From: Coriobacteriaceae bacterium
Lineage (GTDB): Bacteria > Actinomycetota > Coriobacteriia > Coriobacteriales > UMGS124
Length of the DNA stretch: 57,193 bases
Assembly: GCA_019421015.1 (NCBI GenBank)
Contig: JAHZGC010000027.1
Span: 1-57,193, forward strand
Direction: 5' to 3'
Shown: piece after piece, positions 8,376-15,082 of the stretch
Layout: every line of letters starts with the position of its first letter
Position numbering within the stretch: the stretch's first letter is position 1
The notes under the pieces: generated by a model
Database searches by the model: none
What the model was told of the DNA's origin: nothing
Seen by the model: only the letters and a program-made list of their open reading frames with translations
Translations under genes and position numbers: made by a program

Positions 8376-8757
8376 CGTCCCTCTCCTTCCTCCTTCTGGC
8401 CCTGAACTCGACCTGCCTCACCCTGTTGTGCAGCGCCTCCTCGCGCGCCTCCTGCTCCCGAGCCCTCAGGAAGCACGCCTTGCAGAGTCCGCGCGCCACG
8501 GCCTCGCGGCTGTCGGCCCACACCGGGCGGTCGCGGCACATGAAGCAGACCTCGCGCCGGCCGTCGTGCTGGAAGCGGCCGAAGCGCATGCGGGCGTTCC
8601 TGACCGCATGCGCCGTGCGCCCTAGATGCGATGCCGCCTGTGCCGCGGTGAGCTCCGGGTGCGCGTGCAGCCAGGCAAGGTCCGCCTCGCTCCACGGCCT
8701 TCTTTTCTCTTGTGTGCGTTTCGTGTATGGGACATTTGTCCCATCAGTGCACCCCAT
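8362..8757 (-). CDS. Myb/HTH-like DNA-binding protein with Cys pairs
   Basis: A 131-residue protein. Residues 18-62 carry a Myb/SANT-like helical unit: RRPWSEADLAWLHAHPE, then AAQAASHLGRTAHAVRNARM. Behind it are CFMC and CKAC pairs that could form a zinc knuckle, and a basic, Arg/Glu-rich C-terminal helix. It probably binds DNA. The ATG at 8757 overlaps the upstream stop as TAATG, and its own end overlaps the methyltransferase start, so it lies within a tightly coupled early operon. It might act in transcription control or guide the methylase. I do not recognise the exact family. Confidence 0.68.
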   Translation of the reverse strand: MGCTDGTNVPYTKRTQEKRRPWSEADLAWLHAHPELTAAQAASHLGRTAHAVRNARMRFGRFQHDGRREVCFMCRDRPVWADSREAVARGLCKACFLRAREQEAREEALHNRVRQVEFRARRRKERDGGGA

Positions 8758-8957
8758 TACCGGCCCTCCGAACGCCACTTCGCGCAGCTGTCGGTAGGCC
8801 ACGCGCTGTACCCGTCCGCGCACCGCCCGGGCTGCCTTCTGCCCTCGGGGCGCGACCACGCGGAGCACCCCGCGCACACCCTGCCCCTCTCGTCGTTCCC
8901 AAGGCGCTCCATGAGCTCCCTGCTGCCGCCGTGCCACTCGTCGCCCTCCCGAGCCAT
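8757..8957 (-). CDS. Small Cys-rich phage protein
   Basis: A 66-residue protein starting MAREGDEWHGGSRELMERLG, with CAGCSAWSRPEG, then GRCADGYSAWPTDSCAKW. The four Cys residues suggest a small zinc-binding knuckle. The start is chosen by a strong GGGAGGGGG site three bases before ATG; the longer frame upstream has no ribosome site and is not protein-like. The stop TAA shares a base with the next ATG, implying translational coupling. It resembles the neighbouring 75-residue Cys/Trp protein in style and may be a distant paralogue. Function unknown. Confidence 0.6.
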   Translation of the reverse strand: MAREGDEWHGGSRELMERLGNDERGRVCAGCSAWSRPEGRRQPGRCADGYSAWPTDSCAKWRSEGR

Positions 8958-9085
8958 CGTGCCCCCTCCCACGGACGAGGGGCGGCCGCAGCCGCCCCTC
9001 CGATGCGAACGCGCGTATGGTGCTACACGTCTCGCGGAAGCGTTTTGATGGGTGACCCCCTGTCCACATCCCCTCCACATGGGCG

Positions 9086-9313
9086 CTATGGCCACTCACC
9101 CCTCCAAGACCCGCACCAGTCGGACGCCGTGGTCAGGGGCCACATGGTCCCCACGGTCACGTGGCTGCCGTCGCCCTTGACGGCGCCCACCACACCCGTG
9201 GGCACGACCTCGGGCGGCCTGACGCGGCACCTGCCGCGACCCAACGTGCCCTCGGGGTCCCACCAGACGCACTCGCCGCAGCGCGGCGTGCCCTCAGCCT
9301 CTCCCACGCTCAC
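9086..9313 (-). CDS. Small Cys/Trp protein (WPLTTASDWCG type)
   Basis: A 75-residue protein starting with GTG at 9313, whose first bases overlap the preceding stop (GTGA). The pattern CGECVWWDPEGTLGRGRCR, then WPLTTASDWCGSW, matches a widespread type of small bacterial and phage protein with spaced Cys residues and a WP-x-T-x-x-x-D-W-C-G ending, thought to bind zinc or an Fe-S cluster. It lies in the early replication operon. Role unknown. Confidence 0.65.
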   Translation of the reverse strand: MSVGEAEGTPRCGECVWWDPEGTLGRGRCRVRPPEVVPTGVVGAVKGDGSHVTVGTMWPLTTASDWCGSWRGEWP

Positions 9314-9588
9314 TCCTCCCCGGCCGCCGCCAGCGCGGCCCCGCTTTTCCGCCGGTACGTCCTGAAGACCCTCGTCCGTCGGTCCATCCGCACCCGCCTC
9401 GCGTCGGCCCTGGCGGCCTCGCGCTCCTTTCGCCGGCAGGCCCTCTCGAACTCGGCGTCGGCGCCCATGGACCGCTCCCTCCCCATGGCCTTTGCCGCCT
9501 CGTAGCTCCGGGCCTCCCCCATGGCCACCAGCGCCTCGTAGTCGCCGCGGTGCGCCTCGGGGCGGCAATGGCGCCCCCCGCGCTTCAC
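9310..9588 (-). CDS. Small basic hypothetical protein
   Basis: A 92-residue Arg-rich protein (VKRGGRHCRPEAHRGDYEAL, then a helical region with many Arg and Glu, ending in AALAAAGEE). It begins with GTG overlapping the stop of the DnaC-like gene (GTGA at 9585-9588) and ends in another GTGA overlap with the next gene. The charge pattern suggests a helical nucleic-acid-associated protein. No family recognised. The coupling on both sides is the main support that it is translated. Confidence 0.58.
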   Translation of the reverse strand: MKRGGRHCRPEAHRGDYEALVAMGEARSYEAAKAMGRERSMGADAEFERACRRKEREAARADARRVRMDRRTRVFRTYRRKSGAALAAAGEE

Positions 9589-10337
9589 GCCGGCCTCCTC
9601 AGGCTCTCGCCGGCGGTCTGCATGAGGCGCGCCCCGTCCTTGAGCCGGTCGACGATCGCCTCGGCCGTGGCCTTGACGCAGCCCTGCGAGGAGGCCAGCG
9701 CCTCCCACTGGGCCGGTAGCAGCTGGGAGGTGACGATGGTCGGCAGCAGGTGCGACCAGCGCCAGTCCACCAGGTCGTAGAGCGCCGCCCCGAACCACTC
9801 GGTGCACCGCGCCTTGCCCAGGTCGTCCAGCAGCAGCACCCCGGCCCGGCAGTAGCGCCCCAGCACCTCGGCGTAGTCGCCGCGGCCGTCGAAGGTGTCC
9901 TTGAGCAGCTGCGACAGGCGCTGGTCGGTCACCTTGCAGCCCGTGCGGCCGCCCTCCACCAGCGAGGTGAGCGCCGTGCTGGCAAGGCGGGTCTTGCCGG
10001 TGCCGCGCGGCCCGAAGACCCACGCCCCGCGGCATTCCCCAGCAGCGATCGCCGCGGCCAGCCCCAGGCCCCTCTCGTCGTGCGCCCCGGCGTGCACCGG
10101 GTCCACCCCGCTGGCCTCCATGCGCGCCTCCCGGCGCGCCCTGCGCCACGCCTCGTGGCGCCTGGTGATCTCCTCGACCTCGGCCCGCTCGCGCTCCCTG
10201 GCGGCCCGCACGGACGCCTCGCGCCAGCCCGGCTCCGCCCTGTCGCGCTCGGCGAGCCTGGCGGCCACCTCGGGCGGCACCGCGAAGGCCCTAGACGGCC
10301 CTGAACTGGGCGAGCTCTTCGGCGACTGCCCGCTCAT
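9585..10337 (-). CDS. DnaC/IstB-like helicase loader ATPase
   Basis: A 250-residue AAA+ ATPase. A Walker A motif, FGPRGTGKTR, lies near residue 110, and a Walker B motif, VLLLDDLGK, near residue 167. Then come TIVTSQLLPAQWEAL (sensor 1 region) and AIVDRLKDGARLMQ with the arginine-finger-like Arg of DRL. It would load the replicative helicase at the phage origin. It overlaps the end of the DUF6291-like gene by 47 bases, but GAGGTGAGG nine bases before ATG supports this start. The upstream partner and the iterons inside it complete a replication module similar in layout to lambda O/P. Confidence 0.87.
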   Translation of the reverse strand: MSGQSPKSSPSSGPSRAFAVPPEVAARLAERDRAEPGWREASVRAARERERAEVEEITRRHEAWRRARREARMEASGVDPVHAGAHDERGLGLAAAIAAGECRGAWVFGPRGTGKTRLASTALTSLVEGGRTGCKVTDQRLSQLLKDTFDGRGDYAEVLGRYCRAGVLLLDDLGKARCTEWFGAALYDLVDWRWSHLLPTIVTSQLLPAQWEALASSQGCVKATAEAIVDRLKDGARLMQTAGESLRRPA

Positions 10338-10998
10338 CGGCCCTCACCTCCCCCGTCTCCGGCCGCGCCCTGCGGCCGCCTTTCGCCCTGCGGTCCCGGT
10401 CCTCCCGGGCCCAGCGCAGGGCCGTGTTCTGCCAGCCCACGGGCGGCCAGCCGTGGTCGTCGTACCAGCCGCAGAAGGCCGCCCCGTCGATGGCGCACCC
10501 GCACCCGCTGGCGGCCACGAAGGCCTCGACCTGGGCGGGGTCGGGCCTGGGGTAGCGCACGGCGCCCCTTGGAGGGGCGGAGCCGTCCGGGTAGGCATCG
10601 GGCAGGGCGGGCGCGGAAGAGCACTCGCCCTTTGAGTGCTCTTCTTCTCTTTCTCTCTCTCCTTCTCTAACTCCTGGGGCAAAACCGCTTTTTGCTTCGC
10701 GTTTGCTTTCGTTTTGCTTTGCGTCTTGCTTTGCGTCCTGCTTGGTGTTTGCTTGCGTTTTGCTTCGCGTTTGCTTAGGACTGCTCCCGCCCTCGGCCCC
10801 GGCGCTCGAGCGCGTCTTGCTTAGGTCGATGCGCTCGCGCACGACCCGGAAGACTGCGGCGGCACCGCCCGAGAGCTGAGGCTCCTTGCCCGCGAAGTAG
10901 TAGTCGAGCATCGCCGTGTAGAGCCTCTCCCGCTCGCGCTCGGTCAGCTCCAGCCCGGACTCGTAGAAGTCCTCGAAAAAGTTCATCTTCCTCGCCAC
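10291..10998 (-). CDS. Phage replication-associated protein (DUF6291-like)
   Basis: A 235-residue protein. Residues 1-62 (MARKMNFFEDFYESGLELTE and the following DYYFAGKEPQL) match DUF6291-type proteins, which sit before helicase loaders in phages and are taken as replication initiators. A Lys/Gln/Ala/Ser-rich linker (about residues 62-125) follows. The C-terminal part has the FCGWYDDHGWPPVGWQN pattern, common at the end of phage replisome organiser proteins. The DNA of the linker contains regularly spaced GCTT-type iterons and is unusually AT-rich for this phage. Start at 10998; SSB ends 14 bases upstream. The replication role is inferred from gene order. Confidence 0.75.
   Translation of the reverse strand: MARKMNFFEDFYESGLELTERERERLYTAMLDYYFAGKEPQLSGGAAAVFRVVRERIDLSKTRSSAGAEGGSSPKQTRSKTQANTKQDAKQDAKQNESKREAKSGFAPGVREGEREREEEHSKGECSSAPALPDAYPDGSAPPRGAVRYPRPDPAQVEAFVAASGCGCAIDGAAFCGWYDDHGWPPVGWQNTALRWAREDRDRRAKGGRRARPETGEVRADERAVAEELAQFRAV
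10687..10776. repeat. Iteron-like array inside the replication gene (candidate phage origin)
   Basis: GCTT recurs nine times, at 10687, 10694, 10705, 10716, 10728, 10740, 10751, 10762 and 10773. The last eight are spaced 11, 11, 12, 12, 11, 11 and 11 bases apart. The minus-strand unit is close to AAGCAAAACGC. Spacings of 11 are not multiples of three, so the repetition is not simply a peptide repeat. About one helical turn per unit, local AT-richness and location inside a replication gene resemble the lambda origin within gene O. Confidence 0.5.
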
Positions 10999-11012
10999 GG
11001 TGCCGCCGCCCC

Positions 11013-11519
11013 CTAGTAGCCGTAGGGGCTGGACACCGGCGGCCTGGGGTCGGCGGGCTGCCCGTAGACGCCCGCGTAGCCGCCCTGGTACTCCCCCAGG
11101 TCGAAGAACTCCCTCTGGGGCTCAAAGTCCCTGTAGGCCTGGCCCTGCGGTGCCTGCGGGGCCTCCTGGGCGGCGTCCTGCGGGGCGTCCTTGGGCCTGG
11201 GAGGCAGCGACACCTCGTCGGCCACCACGCACAGCTTGCTGCGGCGCTCGCCGTCCCTCTCCCAGCTCTCGAAGCGAAGGCGCCCCTGCACCGTCACGCG
11301 CATGCCCTTGCGCAGGATCTGGCCGAGCGAGCGCGCCCTGGCCCCGAACACCGCGCAGTCGGCGTAGTTGCTGCGCTCGGCGTAGGAGCCGTCGGCGCCG
11401 CGCACGGGGCTCGAGAATCCCACCGAGAAGTTGAGCACCTCGGTGCCCGAGGGCAGCGCCCTCAGCTCGGGGTCGCGCGTGAGGCCGCCTGAGATCACGA
11501 CCACGTTGACGTCAGACAT
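11013..11519 (-). CDS. ssb: Single-stranded DNA-binding protein
   Basis: A 168-residue SSB. The OB-fold occupies residues 1-108: VNVVVISGGLTRDPELRAL, TEVLNFSVGFSSPV, then YADCAVFGARARSLGQILRK, and GRLRFESWERDGERRSK with the conserved Trp. A Gln/Pro/Ala-rich tail follows, and the end is SSPYGY rather than the acidic tip DDDIPF of host SSBs, so it may not recruit host partners the usual way. It protects ssDNA during phage replication and recombination. Start overlaps the preceding small gene by eight bases. Confidence 0.93.
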   Translation of the reverse strand: MSDVNVVVISGGLTRDPELRALPSGTEVLNFSVGFSSPVRGADGSYAERSNYADCAVFGARARSLGQILRKGMRVTVQGRLRFESWERDGERRSKLCVVADEVSLPPRPKDAPQDAAQEAPQAPQGQAYRDFEPQREFFDLGEYQGGYAGVYGQPADPRPPVSSPYGY

Positions 11520-11754
11520 CTGCGTCCACCTCCGCTATGAAGGCGGCGCAGGCGCCCGAGCAGCAGCGCTCCGTGGCCGCCCCGTCGATGCCGTGCGCCA
11601 GGCACAGGCCCCACCCCTCGTAGCCCGCGCCCAGCGGCGCCAGGGGCTCGAAGAGGGGGCAGTCCGAGCACTTGAGCAGGCCCTGGCGGCGCTTCCTGGC
11701 CAGCTCCCGCCTGGCGGCCTCGGCGACCATGGCGAAGGCTGCCGAGCTATTCAT
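11512..11754 (-). CDS. Small Cys-pair protein
   Basis: An 80-residue protein with N-terminal helices (FAMVAEAARRELARKRRQG) and then CSDCPLFEPL, GLCLAHG and ERCCSGACAAF. The spacing of CxxC, C and CxxxC suggests a zinc or Fe-S knuckle. It overlaps both neighbours, RecT upstream and SSB downstream, by eight bases, so the three are probably made together. No known family recognised; a recombination accessory role is possible from position. Confidence 0.63.
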   Translation of the reverse strand: MNSSAAFAMVAEAARRELARKRRQGLLKCSDCPLFEPLAPLGAGYEGWGLCLAHGIDGAATERCCSGACAAFIAEVDADV

Positions 11755-12556
11755 CGGCCGTCACCTCGCCCTCGGCCTCGGCAGCCTCGACCTCGGGCCC
11801 CTCCCCGGCGGGCAGCTCGAAGAGCACGCCGTCGGAGTCCACGAAGCGCGGTGTGGTCTCGTCGGCCGCCGCGTCGGCCTGAACCTCGATGGAGACGGGC
11901 AGGTAGGGGAAGGCGCGGCGCAGCACCGTCTTTTTCGCCATCGCCTCGTAGTCCGTGACCCACGGCCCCTTGTCGGCGGCCATGGAGCGGCTGCGGACCG
12001 CGTCCACCTCGTCCTTGCTCATGACGTCGATGTAGTGGCCGCCGTCGGCGAAGTGGGCCACGCAGTAGACGTGGGTGATGGCGCGGCCCTCCTTGGGGGC
12101 GGTCGAGGGTCTGTGGCGCAGCTGCTCGTCCAGGCCGAACTCGAACTCGAACTCGTCGCCCTCGTAGACCGCCCTGGCGCTCACGTCCTTGAGCTCGCCG
12201 CTTCGCCTGCACAGGTCGAGCATGCCCTTGTAGCCCAGGATGAAGGTGGCCTCGTAGCCGCCGGTGCGCTTGTTCCTGTAGGGGAGGATGTAGGCGCGGC
12301 CCAGGCCGTCCACGGCGCTCGGCTCCAGGCCCAGCGCCGAGCACTTCATGACGCAGGAGAGCACGCTGGCGGCGGAGCACTTGGCGAGCATGGGGGTTGT
12401 GTTGTAGCAGCTGAGCGCGAGCTGGTACATGCGGTCGGGGCTCATGTGCTTGGGCATCACCGCCTGGATGCGCGGCCAGCTCGCCGTGAGTATCTCTCGA
12501 AAGCCGCCCTGCTTCACGGCGGGCGCGGCCTGTGCCGCCTGTGCGATCGCTCCCAT
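11747..12556 (-). CDS. recT: RecT-family single-strand annealing protein
   Basis: A 269-residue RecT protein. The signature starts at QAVMPKHMSPDRMYQLALSC, then SVLSCVMKCSALGLEPSA, GRAYILPYRN and FILGYKGMLDLCRRSGE. A second conserved block is YIDVMSKDEVDAVRSRS followed by WVTDYEAMAKKTVLRRAF. The acidic C-terminal tail is typical. RecT anneals complementary ssDNA made by the partner exonuclease, encoded two bases upstream. AGGAAGG lies before ATG at 12556. Together they form a lambda Red-like recombination pair. Confidence 0.95.
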   Translation of the reverse strand: MGAIAQAAQAAPAVKQGGFREILTASWPRIQAVMPKHMSPDRMYQLALSCYNTTPMLAKCSAASVLSCVMKCSALGLEPSAVDGLGRAYILPYRNKRTGGYEATFILGYKGMLDLCRRSGELKDVSARAVYEGDEFEFEFGLDEQLRHRPSTAPKEGRAITHVYCVAHFADGGHYIDVMSKDEVDAVRSRSMAADKGPWVTDYEAMAKKTVLRRAFPYLPVSIEVQADAAADETTPRFVDSDGVLFELPAGEGPEVEAAEAEGEVTADE

Positions 12557-12558
12557 GT

Positions 12559-13536
12559 TTACGCCTTCCTCTCGGTGTAGCGCAGGCCCATGTCGGCCTC
12601 GCGCTCGGTCTGGTAGACCTCGTCCACGCCGGGCATGTCGGCGTCGAAGCGCTTGCGGTCGAAGCTGCGGCGCTTGCCGCGGGACCACACCACCCGGCCT
12701 TGCGGCACCTCGATGCCGCGGGCTGCCCCGATGCGGCCCTTGAGCGCCGCGGTGGCCTCGTCGAGCGCGCCCTTGGCGGCGTCGGCCCGCGCCTTTGCCG
12801 CCAGCCACGCGGCGAGCTCGGGGACATCGGAGGCGTCGGCCTCCTCGAGCATCCCCTCGCCCTCCCCGCAGGCCTTGAGCAGCGCGCCCGAGTCGCAGGC
12901 GCAGGGGTCGGGGGCCTCCCCCGAGGAGACCATGGCCCAGAAGGCGTCCACGGCCTTGCGTATGGCCGCCTGGTCCTCGGCGTCGGCCTCGATCCTGTAC
13001 TCCCGGTAGTCCTGGCCCGCCACGAGCACCGCCACGTCGCAATATGGCCTGCCCGTCACGTCGAGATAGTGCTGCACCTGGGTCTGGTAGTAGACGGGCA
13101 CCCCCTCGTCCCAGTCGGGCGCGCGGCGGAAGCCCACCGTCTTGATCTCGAGCACGCCCCAGGTGCCGCCCTCGTCGCGCACCTCGTAGTCCAGGCTCGC
13201 CAGCGCCCAGGGGCGCTCCACGGAGCGGCACAGGCCGTTCACGCGGCGCACCTCGCGGCCCGGGTGGTTGGCGCGGTACTCCGCCCCCACCACGGGCTCC
13301 AGGACGTTGCCCCAGTGCACCGCCGGGCGGTCGGAGATGTCCTCGGGCTCCGCCAGCCCGGACTTCTCGGCCCAGAGGGTGTAGGCGCCCTTGTAGGCGC
13401 TCAGCCCCATGACCGCGGCCACGTCGCTGCCGCCGACGCCCGCGCGCCTGGCCTGCAGCCACGCGGCGCTCACCTGCTCGCCGTCGCCCTCGAAGCGCAG
13501 CACCTCGAAGCGCGCCCCCTCGCCTTGTATCGCCAT
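12559..13536 (-). CDS. YqaJ-type viral recombinase exonuclease
   Basis: A 325-residue nuclease of the YqaJ/lambda exonuclease group. Motifs seen: WLQARRAGVGGSDVAAVMGLSAYKG (residues 25-50), HWGNVLEPVVGAEY, ASLDYEV with the metal-binding Asp, and WGVLEIKTVGF with the catalytic Glu-x-Lys. Gln and Tyr residues follow in YYQTQVQHYLDVTG. It would degrade one strand of dsDNA ends, making ssDNA for RecT. The C-terminal third is helical with a basic end. ATG at 13536 is preferred to longer starts because GGAGGCC lies upstream. Confidence 0.92.
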   Translation of the reverse strand: MAIQGEGARFEVLRFEGDGEQVSAAWLQARRAGVGGSDVAAVMGLSAYKGAYTLWAEKSGLAEPEDISDRPAVHWGNVLEPVVGAEYRANHPGREVRRVNGLCRSVERPWALASLDYEVRDEGGTWGVLEIKTVGFRRAPDWDEGVPVYYQTQVQHYLDVTGRPYCDVAVLVAGQDYREYRIEADAEDQAAIRKAVDAFWAMVSSGEAPDPCACDSGALLKACGEGEGMLEEADASDVPELAAWLAAKARADAAKGALDEATAALKGRIGAARGIEVPQGRVVWSRGKRRSFDRKRFDADMPGVDEVYQTEREADMGLRYTERKA

Positions 13537-13651
13537 CTCTGGCCTCCTTCGTGCTACCATTGGCTCGTTCTTCTCGTCGGGCGGCGTCCGCCGCCCCTCG
13601 TGCCGCGCGGCCCGGGGCCTGCACGCCCGGGGCCGCGCTCTGGTCTCGGGG

Positions 13652-14134
13652 CTATATGGCCCCGTCAACCGCCATCACCAGGGCCAGCAGGGCCGCGCCC
13701 ATCACCACCAGCGCCGTGTACCACGGCAGGACCAGCAGCGCCGCCCACAGCACGGTCATGGCGCAGGCCAGCAGCACCGCGGCCCTGCGGTCCTCGCGGC
13801 GGTCGCGCCGCACGTCCGCCGCGAGCCTGCGGAGCGCCCTCTGCCCCTCCTCGACGCGCCCCTCCAGCTCGCCCTGCCTGGCCTCCACGCCCTGCGCGCC
13901 GCGCCAGGCCGCGCCCGCCATGGAGCAGGCCACCCGGGCGTCGGCCCTGGCGGCCCTCGCGGCCACCTCGGAGCACACCGCCGAGCGGCACGCGACCTGC
14001 GCCCAGCCCCGCGCCTCCTTCGCGTCCGTTCGCGCACCGTTCGCGTCCGTTCGCGCACCGTTCGCACACTCCACGGCCCGCGCCGCCGCCCCGTACCCCC
14101 GGCCCTTCTCGGGCCCCTTGCCGCTCCTAGCCAT
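13652..14134 (-). CDS. Coiled-coil and two-TM phage protein
   Basis: A 160-residue protein. The N-terminal half is Ala/Arg-rich and contains two copies of NGARTDA. A coiled coil lies around residues 85-115 (EARQGELEGRVEEGQRAL), followed by two hydrophobic segments (VLLACAMTVLWAALLVLPWY and ALVVMGAALLALVMAVD). It is probably a small inner-membrane protein with a cytoplasmic coiled coil. AGGAGGGG precedes ATG at 14134. Similar proteins lie in phage early regions and can be superinfection exclusion factors, but function is unknown here. Confidence 0.6.
   Translation of the reverse strand: MARSGKGPEKGRGYGAAARAVECANGARTDANGARTDAKEARGWAQVACRSAVCSEVAARAARADARVACSMAGAAWRGAQGVEARQGELEGRVEEGQRALRRLAADVRRDRREDRRAAVLLACAMTVLWAALLVLPWYTALVVMGAALLALVMAVDGAI
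14019..14060. repeat. 21-bp tandem repeat, two copies
   Basis: Two exact copies of a 21-bp unit (TTCGCGTCCGTTC and following bases) at 14019-14039 and 14040-14060, with a short partial third copy. Being a multiple of three, it is in frame and encodes NGARTDA twice in the coiled-coil membrane protein. A slippage-prone site that might vary among strains. Confidence 0.8.
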
Positions 14135-14148
14135 CCGAACCGCCCCTC

Positions 14149-14385
14149 CTAGATCTTCGCAGCAGCCCGACCCGTCTTCGACAGGTCGGCCAGCCATCCG
14201 TCGATGCCCGCCACGTACACCCGGTACTGGTTGCCCACGTAGAACCCCGGGGGCCTGAGCGCGCCGGTCACAAGCTCGCGCGCCCGGTCTTTGCCTATCC
14301 CGACCATCCTGGCGAACTCCTCGACCCCGCAGGTGAGGGCCGGTGCGCTGCCGACAGCAGCCGGCACGTCGCTCGGTGATTCCAT
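14149..14385 (-). CDS. Excisionase-like winged-helix protein
   Basis: A 78-residue protein. Its core, LTCGVEEFARMVGIGKDRAR, then YRVYVAGIDGWLADL, is the helix-turn-helix plus wing of the excisionase/HTH_17 (MerR-like) fold, used by phage Xis and small regulators. It lies at the start of the leftward early operon, 14 bases before the coiled-coil gene, and may control excision or early transcription. GAAAGGAC precedes ATG at 14385. It is far from the integrase (7 kb), so an early regulator is as likely as a true Xis. Confidence 0.7.
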   Translation of the reverse strand: MESPSDVPAAVGSAPALTCGVEEFARMVGIGKDRARELVTGALRPPGFYVGNQYRVYVAGIDGWLADLSKTGRAAAKI

Positions 14386-14462
14386 AGCTCGTCCTTTCTC
14401 TCTGCTAACGACCCGTCTACCAGGCCGTTTGGCCGCGTTACGGCCTATCTAGACTGCCTTGC

Positions 14463-14738
14463 ATGAGACGTTTCGGGGACATACCGGGGAAGCACTTCGC
14501 GGTCGGCGCGCGCCGCGTCCCTGCCTCGTGGGGCGAGGCGGGCCACCGCCTGCGCCTCGGCCTAGCCGAGTACCTATCGTTCGTCGTCTCGTGCCTTTCG
14601 CTCGCGGGCCGCCTCTATAGGCGCGCTCCAAAGCCCCTGAAGGCCGCCCTTTGCCTCGTCGCCGCAAAAGTCGCCGATTGGGTGACTGAGCCATTGGGAC
14701 TTGCCATCGGAAACCTCATGTGCCTGCTATTCCGGTGA
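14463..14738 (+). CDS. Small hydrophobic plus-strand protein
   Basis: A 91-residue plus-strand frame (MRRFGDIPGKHFAVGARRVP, then a hydrophobic stretch YLSFVVSCLSLAGRLY and AALCLVAAKVADWV). Third codon positions are mostly G or C, as in real genes of this genome, while the opposing frame is Arg-rich and not protein-like. No good ribosome site is seen, and its end overlaps a minus-strand small gene by 23 bases. It may be a membrane-associated peptide transcribed divergently from the excisionase-like gene. Unrecognised. Confidence 0.42.
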   Translation: MRRFGDIPGKHFAVGARRVPASWGEAGHRLRLGLAEYLSFVVSCLSLAGRLYRRAPKPLKAALCLVAAKVADWVTEPLGLAIGNLMCLLFR

Positions 14739-14841
14739 TGCACCCGGAGACGATGGAAAGAAAGACCGCCTCGACGACGAGCAGGAGCAGGGCGTAGTCG
14801 AAACCCCTGTCGAAATCCGGCCCGCCTCGCTTGCCGCTCAC
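14716..14841 (-). CDS. Small single-TM protein
   Basis: A 41-residue protein starting with GTG that overlaps the stop of the HTH gene (GTGA). It consists of a charged start (VSGKRGGPDFDRGF) and one membrane segment (YALLLLVVEAVFLSIVSGCI). The coupled start is the main support. It could be a lysogeny-expressed membrane peptide. Function unknown. Confidence 0.42.
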   Translation of the reverse strand: MSGKRGGPDFDRGFDYALLLLVVEAVFLSIVSGCITGIAGT

Positions 14842-15044
14842 TTGCGCTCGCCCCCTTCCTCGAACAGGTCGGCGACTCGGCAGCCGAGGGCGGCCGCCAC
14901 CTGCTCGGCCCGGCGCATCGTGAGGCCCCCGAAGCCCTCGCCGCACCAGCGGCTCACCGTGTTCTCGTCGACCCCGAGCGTCTCGGCGAGCCTCTTGCCG
15001 GTCGTGCCGGCCTCCCTGATCGCCTCTTTCAACCTTGGTCTCAT
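14838..15044 (-). CDS. Cro/C1-type HTH regulator
   Basis: A 68-residue helix-turn-helix protein: LKEAIREAGTTGKRLAETLG, then VDENTVSRWCGEGFG and the last helix MRRAEQVAAALGCRVADLF. This is a complete XRE domain with no extra domain, as in Cro-like regulators. It has a weak ribosome site and an AT-rich upstream (TGTGGATAATCCCTATC). Its upstream side faces the structured plus-strand RNA, so it may control, or be controlled with, that locus. Confidence 0.8.
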   Translation of the reverse strand: MRPRLKEAIREAGTTGKRLAETLGVDENTVSRWCGEGFGGLTMRRAEQVAAALGCRVADLFEEGGERK

Positions 15045-15082
15045 GTGGATAATCCCTATCTCGTGTAGATTCCTTCACCCGT

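Noticed and set aside
10687..10776. CRISPR-like spaced repeats
   Set aside because: Units are 11-12 bases with no spacers and lie inside a coding gene; no cas genes. Iterons fit better.
14449..14694. Minus-strand frame of 81 codons
   Set aside because: Arg/Gly-rich and opposite a frame with far better codon bias.
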